This document shows positions 22,060 through 33,571 of a stretch of 64,000 nucleotides of DNA, piece by piece. The notes below the pieces were generated by a model. The model did not search any database. It saw nothing but the letters and a program-made list of their open reading frames with translations, and was not told the origin of the DNA. The stretch spans positions 88,567,023 to 88,631,022 of the forward strand of contig JAAALK010000289.1 of assembly GCA_019279435.1 (NCBI GenBank). Direction: 5' to 3'. This DNA is from Zizania palustris. Taxonomy: Eukaryota > Streptophyta > Magnoliopsida > Poales > Poaceae. Both the position numbers and the translations under genes were made by a program. Each line of letters starts with the position of its first letter. The first letter of the stretch is position 1.

Positions 22060-22148
22060 GTTTAGGAATTATTTAGGATTTTTTTGACTATGTAAAGCTC
22101 ATGCTTGTAAACATTTATCAATGAAAATCTTGTTTGTTATATTTTTAG
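22060..22148 (+). other. Intron 3 of the antisense gene (element B)
   Basis: It follows CCGAACCCGCAG and ends TTTTTAG before GCTTTGCC. Matching introns in A (55675-55785) and C (63911-63806, minus strand) separate a proline-rich end from the LRPYR-type last exon. Confidence 0.7.
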
Positions 22149-22974
22149 GCTTTGCCTCTTATGGAAGACATCGAAGTGTTAGAGCTTAACAACGAACTTC
22201 GCTCGTTATGGAACACCTTCGAACTTCTAAAGAGTTATAAGCGTCCTCGATTTCTTATTCCTCGAGATGACTCCGCGTAATTGCGCCCGAAGTAATCAAA
22301 GACGTATTGTCTTATATTAAAGAGGAAGAGAAAGAGGTTAACGCAAACACCTCGTCTTCTGAAGACACTATTTGGTCTGAAGACTGAAGGTGAAACTCGA
22401 AATAAAGATCTGAAGATCTTAGAAGCTGGGAAAGAAGCCCTGAACGGCTTCGAACTTGGGCCGAGCTTCAACAAGAGCAGAAGGATTTTAGAGCTTCGAA
22501 GGGGAGGAAGAGAGTTAAACGTAAGGTTCTTAGAACTTCCGATGTTGGAACTAGTCGTTCCACCCCTAGCTCTCGGGACCGAAGAGGTCTCCGATTCCTT
22601 CTTGGTATAGATACCAATTTTTCATAGTGTAATCTGTAAACACATTTATTTCAATAATGAATGCCGATTTAAAATTGTCTCCATATTTACTAGCCCCTCT
22701 TTGAGTATAAGCAACTTCGAAATGTATTCAAAGATGGTTATGCGCAAAGAAAAACTTCGGAGTACAATTTTTTGGGGGTTCGGAGCCCCTCTGTCATTTA
22801 AAGATCTTTTGAAATCTTATGAAATGTCTTCGACTTTTTGCAGTCGGAAGAAATGGTAGCTTAGTAGCTTTGTTTTATGAAAGAAATCACTTGAGATAAC
22901 TTTCAGGACACTTTAGTGTCTTAAAAAATTTGTCACTTTGGACTATGTTAACAGACATTCGAAGCTCATGGCTT

Positions 22975-23345
22975 AAATGCTGTTTTGTTTTAGCCACCTT
23001 CGGCTTGTCTTTGCGATCTCTGACGAACCAATGGTTCAGAGTTTGCAATGGTCTCTTTGGACTCTTTTTACGGATGTCTACCAGCCAATGGCTTGGACTC
23101 CGTATAATTTGGCCACCTTCGGCTCTTTTTGCAGAAGTCTACCAGCCAATGGCTTGGACTTCGCAGATTTTGGCCACCTTCGGCTCTTTTTACGGAAGTC
23201 TACAAGCTGCAGCTTGGACTCCGTAGGTTTTGGCCACCTTCGTCTCTTTTTACGGAAGTCTACCAGCCAATGGCTTGGACTCCGTAGGGTGTGGTTTTGG
23301 GCTCTTTTACGGATGCCTACAAGCCGGTGGCCTGGGCTACGGATT
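22975..23345. repeat. Tandem repeat of about 60 bp (element B)
   Basis: Five to six imperfect copies contain GGCCACCTTCGGCTCTTTTT, then ACGGAAGTCTACCAGCC, then AATGGCTTGGACTCCG. The word GGCCACC recurs at 23111, 23172 and 23232, a period of 60-61. The array lies between the end of pol and the end of the antisense gene, the same place as the 118-bp array of element C, and the units are related when one is inverted. Open frames across it are artefacts of repetition. Confidence 0.85.
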
Positions 23346-23550
23346 ATGTCAGTCCCCACGTCGGATGCTTCGAACTTTATGGGTTCGAAGTCCGAAAATA
23401 CAACCCAGCTTAATGACACTTCCCTCTCGATCGACCCCGCGGTTCCAGTGCGTCCACTCGGAAGCTGGAAGTCTATGAGGGGAAGGCAACTATCAGGGTC
23501 ATATGCTTTATTAATTTAGGAGATGATTACAAGCGAATTACAAGGAGCCC

Positions 23551-26500
23551 TTATGCGAAGTATCGCTTTAGGTGCTCCGCATGCCAAGTATGTGCTAATT
23601 ATTCACCTTCTAAATTAGCTAATTTGAATGAACCAGGGCGCCCTGAGCGGACAATTAGGTATGGACCTTCCCATTTATTGCCTAACTTCCCTGGTGCTAT
23701 AATGCTTCATAGAACAAGATGACCAGGTCTTAGTTCATTGAGCTTAACCTTCGGGTCATACCAAGCCTTCGTCTGCTGATGATACTTTGATAAATTAGCT
23801 ACAGCTCGAAGTCTTGTTTCTTCTGATAAGTCTAACGAAGCTTGTCTTTCTTCTTCAATATCCGGTTCGGTGCTGCGAAATGATCCCCCTTTGAGCTCTG
23901 TTGGAGTCATAGCTTCATCTCCGAATAGTAGTCTGAACGGAGTAAAACCTGTGGACCTTGTTTGCGTAGTCCGAATGGACCACAAAATCTTCGGAAGCTC
24001 TTCGGTCCACAGTCCCTTTGCTAATCCTACTATTCTTCGATTTAGCCCTGATAAAATATTTCCATTGGCTCGTTCTACGGCTCCATTCGACTGAGGATGC
24101 CTCACTGCAGCAAAACATAATTGAATGCCTAGGTCTTCGCAAAACTTCCTGAAGGGTTCTGCGTCGAACTGTGTTCCATTATCAACTGTGAGGTATCTAG
24201 GCACTCCGAACCGACAAATAATGTTCTTCCAGAAGAATTTCTGCACATTGTTCGAAGTGATAGCTGTTAAGGGTTCTGCTTCCACCCACTTAGAAAAATA
24301 TTCAATAGCTACCACTGCGAACTTCAGATTTCCCTTTGCTACTGGAAAGGGTCCAATTAAATCCATACCCCATCTGGCCATAGGCCATACCGGAGCAATG
24401 ACTTGAAGAGCTGTTGGTGGGCGATGACTCCGTCGACCCATCCACTGGCATCCTTGACATGTGCGGACCAAGCTCTCCGCATCAGCTGTTATTGTGGGCC
24501 AATAAAGCCCCTAGCGAAGTGTTTTTCCTGCCAGAGCTCTAGGGGCTAAATGGCTTCCACAAAGGCCTTCGTGAATTTCTCGAAGAATTTCTTGGCCTTC
24601 GGCTTGAGATATACATCGGAGTAGAGGGGAACATACTCCGGCCTTGTATAATATACCGTTGATTAACTGATAGTTTCTGGCTCTGAGCTTTAATCTTGAC
24701 AACTGGGGCTCTTCGGGCAAATTTGTTCCTCCTTGCAAGAGTTCTATGATCAAATCTTTCCAATCTGCACTAGGAATGCAAAGAATCTCCGCAGAGGCAA
24801 TTTGTGACACCGAAGGTATATTGAGCTCCTCATAGAAAGCTTCTTCAGGCACATCCACAGCTCTGGCTGCAGCCTTCGCTAAAATATCCGCTTGCACGTT
24901 TTCTGCTCTTGGTATACTCCGAATGGAAATACCCTTGAAGTGTGCTTCGATTTTGCGGATTTCTTCTAAGTACTTTGCAAGCTGTGGATGCCGAACTTGA
25001 AAACTTTTGTCTACGTGCCCTGCTACTATCTGAGAATCTGTTTTTATAATTATTCTTGTAGCCCCTAGAGCACGTGCTTTTCGAAGTCCCAATAAAATCC
25101 CTTCGTACTCCGCTATATTATTGGTAGACTTAAAGTTGAGTCTTGCGGAGTACATTGCTCTTTGCCCTGACGGTGAAATCAATACTGCCCCAATGCCTGC
25201 TCCGGATGCTTGGAAAGCCCCATCGGAGTAAACAGTCCAAACTCCGTCACTTGATTTCTCCGAAGTCAAATTCGCAGGTGGAGTCCACTCTGCTACGAAG
25301 TCTACTAGGACTTGGGATTTGATAGCTGTTCTTGCCAAGAAAGATATGCCGAAGGGTGCTAGCTCGACTGCCCACTTTCCAATCCTTCCAGTGGAATCTT
25401 TGCTTCGGAGCATATCTCCTAAGGGATACGAAGTTGGTACAATTACATTATGAGCCAAAAAATAATGTCTTAGCTTCCTCGAAGCCATTATCAGAGCATA
25501 AACGAACTTCTCAAGTTCGGAGTATCTTGTCTTCGCTCCTGATAATGCTTCGGATACAAAATAAACAGGATTTTGGACCAACTTCCCATTGTAATCCACT
25601 TCTCTGACAAGGACTGCGCTAACAGTTGAACCTGTAGCTGCAAGGTACAGGAGTAGGGTTTCGTCCGCAGTAGGCACCGTGAGTGTAGCAAGATTACTGA
25701 GATAATCTTTAATATCTTCGAAGCTTCTCTGACACTCCGGTGTCCATGCAAAATCTTCGGACCCTTTCAAAGCTTTGAATATTGGCAAGCTCCTTTCCGC
25801 AGACCTTGATAAAAACCTGCTAAGTGCGGCCAGACGCCCAGTCAGCTTTTGCACTTGCTTTAAATTCTCCGGAGGAGCCATCTTCTGCAGCGCAGTTATT
25901 TGAGTAGGGCTAGCTTCAATTCCCCTACTTGAAACTAAATACCCTAACAATTTTCCAGCCTTTGCTCCGAATATACATTTTTCGGGGTTAAGACGGATCC
26001 CACATGCCCGAAGGCTATTGAATGTTTCTGCTAAGTCTAGGCTATGTTGGTGCTTTAAAGCACTCTTTATTACAATATCATCCATATAGGCCTCCACATT
26101 ACGACCTAGTTGATGACCTAGAGCCTTAGCAACTAATCTTGAAAAAGTAGCCCCGGCGTTTCTTAGGCCGAAGGGCATTCTTACATAGCAGAAGACTCCC
26201 GAAGGAGTTACGAAGCTTGTCTTGATTTCATCTTCGCGCTTCAACCATATTTGATGATAACCAGAATACGCGTCGAGGAAGCTTAGTAACTCCGAACCTG
26301 CGGTGGAGTCAACCAGTTGATCAATTCGGGGCATGGGGTAGGGGTCACGTGGGCATGCTTTATTCAAAGATGTGAAATCAATGCACATGCGCCACTTCCC
26401 GGAAGACTTCTTTCTGACGAAGACTGGGTTGGCTAACCATTCTGTGTGAGCCACTTCTCTGATAATCCCAGCCTTCAATAATTTTTCAACTTCGTCCTTA

Positions 26501-28941
26501 GCTAGAGCAGCTCTCTCTGCGGACATCTTCCGGAGTCCTTGTCGAACAGGCCGGGCCTTCGGGTTTACAAGTAAACTGTGCTCAATAATATCCCGATCGA
26601 CTCCGGTGATATCTTCGTCAGACCAAGCGAAGACATCCAAATTTTCTTCCACTACCTTCTCCAAGGAGGTTGCAACTTCAGGAGGTAAATCTTTACCAAA
26701 TTGAAAAGTATACTCTTTACCATCTTTAACAATGACCTTCGTTGCAATCTCTCCTTCGGGACTTGGTCTCGGAAAAGACTTCTTCGAAGCTTCGGAGGAG
26801 GCTGAAAAAATTTCTTCATTATTTTGCACACTGTTTACTTGCCTCGGATCAAGAGGGGGACCATGACCATATTCCGCTCTCCGAGAAATGGCTTGATCTC
26901 CGAAGATCGTAAGGACTCCTGCTTGTGTGGGCATCTTTATGCACAAGTAATTGTGATGCGCCACAGCTCCGAACTGGTTCAGCATGCCACGTCCGAAAAT
27001 GACGTTATAAGCATACGGGGCATCTACCACATCAAAGATAACTTCTTCAGTCCGGGCTAATAAACCTTCTCCGAAGGTAACTTCGAGGCCTATCTGACCA
27101 AGTGCATCAAGCGGAGGTCCTGCGAAGCCTTGCAGAGGACGAGCAGCTGGAAGGAGATGCTTCCTGGAAATGCATAACTGATCGAAGGCTTGTACAAAAA
27201 TGATATCTGCCGAACTACCTCCATCAATTAGCACCCTTCGGACTTCAGTCCCTACAATATCAGCAGTGATAACCAATGGATCTGCGTGCGGGAACTTAAT
27301 ACCAGCTGCATCCTCCGCAGAGAAAGATATCGGAACATGAGACCACTCCAGCATTGCAGCTGCAGATGACGAAGTTCCAATATGACCTACTTCCCGAACG
27401 TACTCTCTTCGCTGTCTCTTGGACATGCTTCCGAGGGTACCTCCTCCGGAGATAGGGAGAACTAATCTTTTTCCTCTATCTTGCCCTTCCTCTTGCTTCG
27501 GAGGTGGCATAACATTGGCCACCGGAGGGTGCCTTGCAGCATCAAAATTTTCTATCCGCGCCACAGCCTGGATCGGCTCTGGGCGCGTTGCTGCTAGACT
27601 TCGGTCGGTACTGCCTCGACCCGAAGTTCTCTCCAAGTACTCTCCCCTTAGGGTAAGGATAGCCTTGCAAGTGTCAATTGCATGGCTTCGATTTTCTCCA
27701 TGAATGCAGCAGAAAAGGGTCTGGCCCTTGCCAGCCGTTTTCCCTGGCGGCTTCCAGCCGCTGGTCTTGTTCCCCGTAGACTGTGGAGCTCTTGGTGCAA
27801 ACTTCTGTGGGGGTGCAATATTCAAGACTTCAGAGCGAGGGTGCTTTTGCCCTCTTCTCCGATCATGTTGCACTTCGAAGACTGGTTCCTGCGGCTGCGC
27901 CGAAGTCTTCACTTCTACTTTGACTTCTTGCAATTTAGACGAAGTAGCAGCAGTCCTCCGAAGCCAACCCTCTTCTGACCTCGCATACTCCTCAAAGTAT
28001 GACATTAACTGAGAGACTGAGGAGATGCTCTTCCGATGCAGTTTATCCAGAAGGCCTTGATGACTGACGCCTTCCCGAGCTGCATCAACCACTGAGGATG
28101 TGGACAGCCCCCGAATTTGCGACTTCGTATGAGCGAAGCGCTTAAAGTACTGCCTCAATGTTTCTCCGGGGAGCTGTTTCACCTGGAAAAGGCTTCCTGT
28201 TGACATAGGGGGCACGAAGGTGCCCTGAAAGTTACTTATAAACTTCCTCTTCAACTGCGACCATGAATTGATTGATCTTGGCTTCAAAGACCAGAACCAT
28301 CTCAATGCCACTCCTTGAAGAGCTAACGGGAAGCACTTCGCCATAGTGTCTCTAACTCCGCCGCTAGCCTCAATCGCTAGGGCATAAGAACGCACGAACT
28401 CTCCGGGATCTTCATCTCCGGCATACTTACAGAGCTTCGAAGTTTTAAACTTTGGATCAAAGCGAACCTTCTGCAGCTCAGGATGCAACGGAGATTCATT
28501 GTCGTAAGAGGCGTTCTCCGGGGCTTCGGGATAATCAAGATCATCGTCTTCGGGCACTTCTGGGATAGTTGGGGTGGCTTGAGAGCGAAGCCTGCTCGCA
28601 GCTTCCTGTCGCCACCTTGCCACTTCAGCTTGAAGGTTGGCCATTTGAGTGGCCATATCTCCAAGATTATTTTCATTTCCTCCGGAAGGATCTTCCGGGT
28701 CTTGAGAACTGATAGGATCCGTTCGAATTGGGATGGAGGGTGGAGAAGGGACTCCGGGCGGTCGGAGTATGGAAGGGGTTGGCGGAGAAGCTTCGTATGT
28801 TCGAGGAATGGATGCCCCTTTCGGAGTTTGTGGAGGGAATGTCGAAGGACCTCTGACTTCAACTGTGTCGAAGGGTATTTCTCCGGAGATCCGAGAGGAC
28901 CTCCGAGTGGGATTGCGGGGTGCGCTCCGCTTAGGAGGCAT
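23551..28941 (-). pseudogene. Tat-like gag-pol polyprotein (element B)
   Basis: One minus-strand frame of 1797 codons starts MPPKRSAPRNPTRRSS and ends TWHAEHLKRYFA. Gag (residues about 150-330) includes YALAIEASGGVRDTMAKCF. A Cys/His motif CCIHGENRSHAIDTC follows near residue 435. Protease has LIDGGSSADIIF. RT carries YMDD at about 26078-26089. A first, degenerate RNase H is followed by a second one with YSDGAFQASGAG and NNIAEYEGI, the dual arrangement of Tat elements. Integrase has the HHCC region, WGMDLIGPF, VDNGTQFD and HPQSNGAVERAN. Stops: TAG at about 24510 where C has Gln, TGA near 23704 where C has Arg, and one near 23613. All other motifs look intact. The product would form particles and reverse-transcribe and insert the element. 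Confidence 0.9.
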
Positions 28942-28983
28942 GATGTAAAAGGTTGGTAGAGAACGAAGTTTTTCGGACTAGGT

Positions 28984-29002
28984 TCCCCACGGACGGCGCC
29001 AA
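28984..29002 (-). other. Primer-binding site of element B
   Basis: On the minus strand TTGGCGCCGTCCGTGGGGA begins one base after the 5' LTR ends. The identical 19 bases follow the 5' LTR of element C, supporting both LTR boundaries. I do not assign the tRNA. Confidence 0.85.
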
Positions 29003-29003
29003 C

Positions 29004-29498
29004 TGTTGGCGTAAAAGATTACGCTAACAGGTTTCTGTAGAAGAGAAACTGACAAACGAAGTGTTTGCGAAGAGAACTGTTCTAAGCCTCCGAAAGGATA
29101 ATAACTTAGAATAGTTCGAATGTGTGTATTGAATAACTTGTATTCGGTCCCTATTACAAGGTGAAATGGGGGGTATTTATAGGCCCAAACATTAAGGAAA
29201 AGACCTATTTACCCCTCTATTACAACCGACATAGTGGAAACTATTCCGTTCCCTTAATAGGGCTAAAATGGTAAAAGACTAATCTAATGAGAAAGAAGAT
29301 AAGTCTTCCATCTTAGCTGGCAGAAAAGATCTTGGAGGGCCTTAGTTCGAAGATGTACTCCGAACCAATGCCTAACTTCGTACTTCGAACTTGGTTCCGA
29401 GTATCTTCGAAGATGATCTTCTGGGAACCTTCGAACCTGCTGTCTGCCTTTATGCTGCTTCGGCAATAACCCCGAAGATGAGATATTTTCCTCCAACA
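29004..29498 (-). repeat. 5' LTR of element B
   Basis: A 495-bp LTR in minus orientation. Read in element direction it starts TGTTGGAGGAAAATATC and has a TATA box CCTATAAATACCCC at about 29170-29183. It differs from the 3' LTR by 7 substitutions and 2 one-base indels by eye. GACAT follows at 29499-29503. Confidence 0.95.
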
Positions 29499-29503
29499 GA
29501 CAT

Positions 29504-29612
29504 GTTTTCTCATTTTTGCTCTCTTTAGAGCTTCCATGGTCACTTGTGTGCTGAACTCCTCTTTTACTCTGTTTTGATCTTGTGTTGTCAATGCAATCAT
29601 CAAGGGGGAGAT
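29504..29612 (+). other. End of element F internal region with polypurine tract
   Basis: This resumes the 3' internal region of F after element B. It ends in CAAGGGGGAGAT at 29601-29612, a polypurine tract that primes plus-strand DNA synthesis, directly before the TG of the LTR. The inverted identical tract borders the LTR of element H at 39386-39397. Confidence 0.8.
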
Positions 29613-32235
29613 TGAGGAACATAGTGAGGTGTGTCACAAGTGTTCAAATGGAATGATGAGTGATTGACATGCTGAGTTCATGAGTTGAGTCTGGATGTAC
29701 TGGAGTTGGTGTGTGTGTTTGTGTTTGTCTCATGTGTGCAGGCTGGAGTTACTCGTCAACTATCGATGGCACGGGATCAGGGTTAGACGGGGACTCTAAT
29801 GCCAGATGGTCGAGGGTGTCAGTCAAAGTCGAGAGTGGACTTGGATGTACACATGGAGGTCGAACTAGATGTCGAAGTTGGAGATTCACCGAGACGAAGC
29901 GCCGTTCGAGTCAGTGAAAGGGAAGCCAGTACAAGTGACAAGGCGGCTCGAGGGATCGAGAGCAGAAGAGACTTGCTGGCGGTCGAGTTCGCGGACTAAC
30001 GATGGGCGTCGACGATCGGGAGAGGATTTGTCAGTTTTTGCTGAAAACCGTTGAAACTTTAAACATTTTTTACTATTTCAATAAAACAGTGTCAAAGTTT
30101 TAGTTTAAATTTTTAGTGTCTTATTGTGTACTTTTTAGATTATTTTTAGAATGTATATATTCTGAAAATATTCTAAAGATGGGTCTATTGTAATAGGGTA
30201 TTTTCAGTTTTAATTTTTCAGAAATGTAAATGCACCCTAAGTGTAAATGTGGCTTTCTAGAAACTTGGGCAGGTGGGATATTTTATCCCCCTGCTGTAAA
30301 ACCAAACGGAGACATTCAGATCAATCGAAAGAAAATTTTCCACAGAAAAACAAAAACTATTCAGCGTGTTCCGGGAAAGTTGTTCACCATCTAGGAGACT
30401 GCTGTTCCAAGCGCCTGACCAGGTTAGTTTTCAACCTAAATTTCTGTGAATCCTTGATGATCTGAATTGTTTTCATAGTGAAATGATGTCTAGAACAGAT
30501 TGGTACATCTACTGAATATGAGTGATTATTGAATTTATCTAATTTGCTCATGAATACTAGGTTTTAAGTCTAGAATCAGAGAGTACACGTTTTTCAGATT
30601 ATACTTTCAAGCATGTTTTGATTTCTTGTCTCTGATGTGTAAGTTTGATTTAATTCAGAACATTTTCACATGATGAGTGTCGGATTAAAACAATGATTGA
30701 ATAGAGTTGTACTTGAATGTGGTGCTTTCCTATCTCCTTCTCAATTTCTGTTGGGATGTTAACTCCGTTTATTCAGAAGTAGCTGTGTGTTATGTGATTG
30801 TTTTTAAAACAGCCATGGAGGATTATCTCCTGAATTGAGCTTGAGATCCTTTGGAGAATGGAGGATTATCTCCTGAAAACAGCCATGTGCACTGTTTTTA
30901 AAAGTCTAGGTGTCTAGTTTGTGTCAAGATTTTTTGTTTCTAAGCTTTGCTGTCTAAATTCATCTGATTCAGACTCTTTGTGATATTTGATACTGGCATG
31001 AATTCTGAATTTAATCAGATCTGTAATTGTGTGGTGAAATTAGTGCATGTTCTACAGAATTTCAATTTTACAAGTTCTGAGTTGCTGGTTATCACACTTT
31101 GTTTCACTCCTGTTTGACAATTATTTTTGGCTAGCTGATTTCTCTCATTTCATCACTATAATATACAAGTTTTCAGAGTATATGGTTTTAATTCTCAGGC
31201 TTTGTCAGCAAGTATTCTCAGAGTAGTTTCTGCATAAGTCTGAAATCAGTTTTGTACCTCTGAAATCATTTTGTATGTGCAATGTATTCACTGCAGTTTT
31301 TGATCTGTTTTCTCATTCAGTGGGTTTTCAGTTTTCAGTTTACTCAATTGATCTAGTGTAATCTGATCTACTTTGAATTGTAGAGTCGATCATTCTTTGA
31401 TACAAGAGGCTCAGTCTTAATTATAGTGATTCATCTTTTAAATCTTCACTCTGAGTTTTATTGATAGATTATCAAATTTTGTATCTGTTTTCAGCAGTAA
31501 GTTCTACATTTTCTGTACTAGTTTACTCCTGAAGTATCCTTGTTGTTTGCTCTAATCTGATGCATCAATTGTAGAGAATATAATTGTTACTCAGCTCTTT
31601 TGTTATTCAAATTCAGAAAATCATATCTAGAGCTGAGTTAGTGTCAATGAACAGGGTTTTGTGAAATATGTTTGTCCTGCTACAGTGCTCTGATGTCTGA
31701 ATTGTCCATATTCAAATATACTTTGTTTCAGCTTCTATTCAATCAGGGTTGAACTGATCTGCTACAGTGTTGAAAGCCTGAAGGTTTAATTTTAAAAATA
31801 GTTCTTTCAGCCTTCTCTTGTCAGGTCGTTAATTCTGTTTTTAGAAATTGTATTTTGAGCAAATCCTTCAAGCAAAAGTTCTGAATCTGTTTTGTGCTGA
31901 ATTGAAATGAATCTGAAGTCGAAACTTGCAAAATGAACCACAAATTAACAAATGTGCTTTGTTGAAGTTACCTTTACTATTCACCGTCCGAAAAATTTCA
32001 GAAGTGCATGAATTTCAATTGTGATTGAATTGAAACAAGTTAGTGATTAAAAACATTGAATAAAAGCTGGTTTGTGTTTTTCCATCTTGAGGAGCTCAAT
32101 TTTTGGTTTGATTGAATTGAAACTTGATATTGAGTTCTTAAGTGGTGCGTTGGGTGATTCGATTAGGCCATCATATTCGAAAGAAAGTGTCGAGGTGCCT
32201 ATTCAGCCCCCTCTAGTCGCCATTCCGATCCCACA
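29613..32235 (+). repeat. 3' LTR of element F
   Basis: This 2623-bp LTR starts TGAGGAACATAGTGAGG after the polypurine tract and ends CGATCCCACA. Its last kilobase matches the truncated 5' LTR at 8644-9666. It lacks about 50 bp that the 5' copy has before GTGATTAAAAACATTG. The short plus-strand frames at 29711-30054 are unsupported. Confidence 0.9.
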
Positions 32236-32528
32236 AAGACTAATAGTTTGAACATTTATTCAGCATTACTATTTGTTATTGAATTGTGTCCCACTCACAT
32301 AGTTGGCCTTCCTATAGCTCCACATACACCTTCTGGACAACAGGTTTTTGATCCTTGCAATCGCAGAGCACGCCTCCCAGGTATCCTTTGTCTTGCTGGT
32401 AAGAACCTTGTAAGCGCTTGGTAAGGTGTTTCCTTTTGTAGTGTTTATTGAGAGAGGCACCACCGGTCCTACATAGTATTTTATTAGGGATAACCTTCAC
32501 TGTTTGTTCCTGTTTTTTGTGTCTACAA
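32236..32528 (+). other. 5' untranslated leader of element G
   Basis: About 290 bp lie between the end of element F and the first gag codon. There is no coding signal. By position it is the leader between the lost 5' LTR and gag; there is no other copy in the window to confirm this. Confidence 0.45.
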
Positions 32529-33484
32529 TGGCAGGTGATGATGGAGGTGCCACCCCGAAGGACTTCAACGAGTGTGTGAGCCAGGGTCAATTACATGAGG
32601 CCCTTGAGCAGGGGCAGAAGGCAATGACAGAAGCTCTCACCCAGACAATCACCACTGCCATCAAGGACCTCAGACTCCAAGAGTCCCTTGAGCGCTTGGA
32701 TAAATGGATATCCACTCTAACTGACAGTGTGGTTACATTGGAAACTCATCCCCCCACCCGACATAGATGAGGACGTGGACGCAACCACCAGAGATGCGCG
32801 ACTTCAACATCGTCGACACACCAACACCGTAGGTATGGGTGGTAATCATAACCGTGCTCATGATGACCCTTATGCTAAAATTAAATTCACTATACCTTCA
32901 TTTTTCGGACATTATGATGCTGAGGGATATTTTGATTGGGAGATGACTATCGAGTAGAAATTTAGTGCCCATCTTGTACCTGACCAACATATAGTTAGAC
33001 AAGCCACTAGCGAATTTAAGGATTTTGCTATCATTTGGTGGACTAGTTTAACTTCCGTGGGGCTTGCACCTACTACATGGGACGAACTTAAGGTTGCTAT
33101 GCGTGATAGATTTGTTCCCCCTTCTTATAATAGAGATGTGCGTAATTGCTTGATGCGCTTAGAATAGGGCGATAATTCTGTGCAGACTTATTATGGTGAG
33201 CTTCAAAAGGGTTTGATGTGTTGTGGCATAGTAGAGGGCCTCAAGGATTCTATTTGTCGTTTTTACTCAGGTTTGCGGCGTGAAATTCAGGACATAGTGG
33301 ATTATAAGGAGTTTAACATTGTCAACCAATTGTTTTAGTTGGCTATGTTCGCAGAAAAAGAGTTGCAGAGACGTGCTTTGCAGGACAAGAGCAAGGTCGG
33401 CACCACATATGCACAGCGTTTGATGACATCTTCTGGCCTGACCAAGCTCTCATCCTTTCGGGCGCCCCCTCCATCGAGCAAATG
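32529..33484 (+). pseudogene. Gypsy gag of element G (broken)
   Basis: The start MAGDDGGATPKDFNECVSQ leads to a helical region that goes out of frame near 32765. Another frame then gives KIKFTIPSFFGHYDAEGYFD, the start of the gypsy gag core. After a stop at 32956 come LVPDQHIVRQATSEF, then TTWDELKVAMRDRFVPPSYN and YYGELQKGLMCCGIVEGLKD, typical of Retrotrans_gag. Further stops at about 33166 and 33336 interrupt it. Gag would coat the RNA and build the particle. This copy is inactive. Confidence 0.75.
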
Positions 33485-33571
33485 ACCAAAAGATGCCGAA
33501 GTGGCTGCACCACCTAAACCTTTGGATTCAAGTAAAAAAACTTCCAGGTCCCAACGGCAAGTGCCTCCTTT

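Larger units (their letters stand above)
19272..22627 (+). pseudogene. Spliced antisense gene of Tat-like element B
   Basis: This gene is antisense to pol. Exons inferred by comparison with A and C are 19272-20217, 20287-21120, 21236-22059 and 22149-22627. Exon 1 has an alanine-rich start, then VVVFEAFFEAGLGLPAVDFL and LRWFYAEVG, the family called putative gypsy-type transposon (Transposase_28). Exon 2 has an acidic Ser/Glu linker. Exon 3 is a long coiled coil (NEIAQLREENEALKR), then RYGELSGQV. The last exon has SYKRPRFLIPRD and ends GLRFLLGIDTNFS. Introns of 69, 115 and 89 nt have GT and AG ends, and joining keeps the frame at the first two. Stops or frameshifts occur near 20580-20612, 20692, 20910, 21580-21600 and in the last exon. 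The function is unknown; a gag-like role is one guess. Confidence 0.7.
18325..29498 (-). mobile_element. Element B: complete Tat-like Ty3/gypsy element
   Basis: This 11,174-bp element has two 495-bp LTRs, flanking GACAT duplications, a primer-binding site, a polypurine tract, one long gag-pol frame on the minus strand and a spliced antisense gene on the plus strand near its 3' LTR. By eye the LTRs differ by 7 substitutions and two single-base indels. The RT, the two successive RNase H domains and the DGGSSADI protease place it in the Tat group. It is the best-bounded element in the window. Three point stops in pol suggest that this copy needs help in trans or is dead. Confidence 0.95.
8644..32235 (+). 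mobile_element. Element F: SIRE/Maximus-like Ty1/copia with insertions
   Basis: A plus-strand copia has a truncated 5' LTR, primer-binding site, a long gag with two zinc knuckles and a coiled coil, protease, integrase, RT, RNase H, a non-coding 3' region, a polypurine tract and a full 3' LTR. It is interrupted by solo LTR J in protease and by element B in the 3' region. If J and one TTCTC are removed, gag and pol share one reading frame and only point stops remain. The long gag, the double knuckle and the LTR end fit the SIRE/Maximus group (Opie/Ji in maize). Its target duplication is lost on the left. Confidence 0.85.

Noticed and set aside
25332..28959. Plus-strand open frames such as 27419-27703, 27682-27978 and 28483-28959
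   Set aside because: They lie opposite the gag-pol frame of element B, have no recognisable domain and follow from its codon use.
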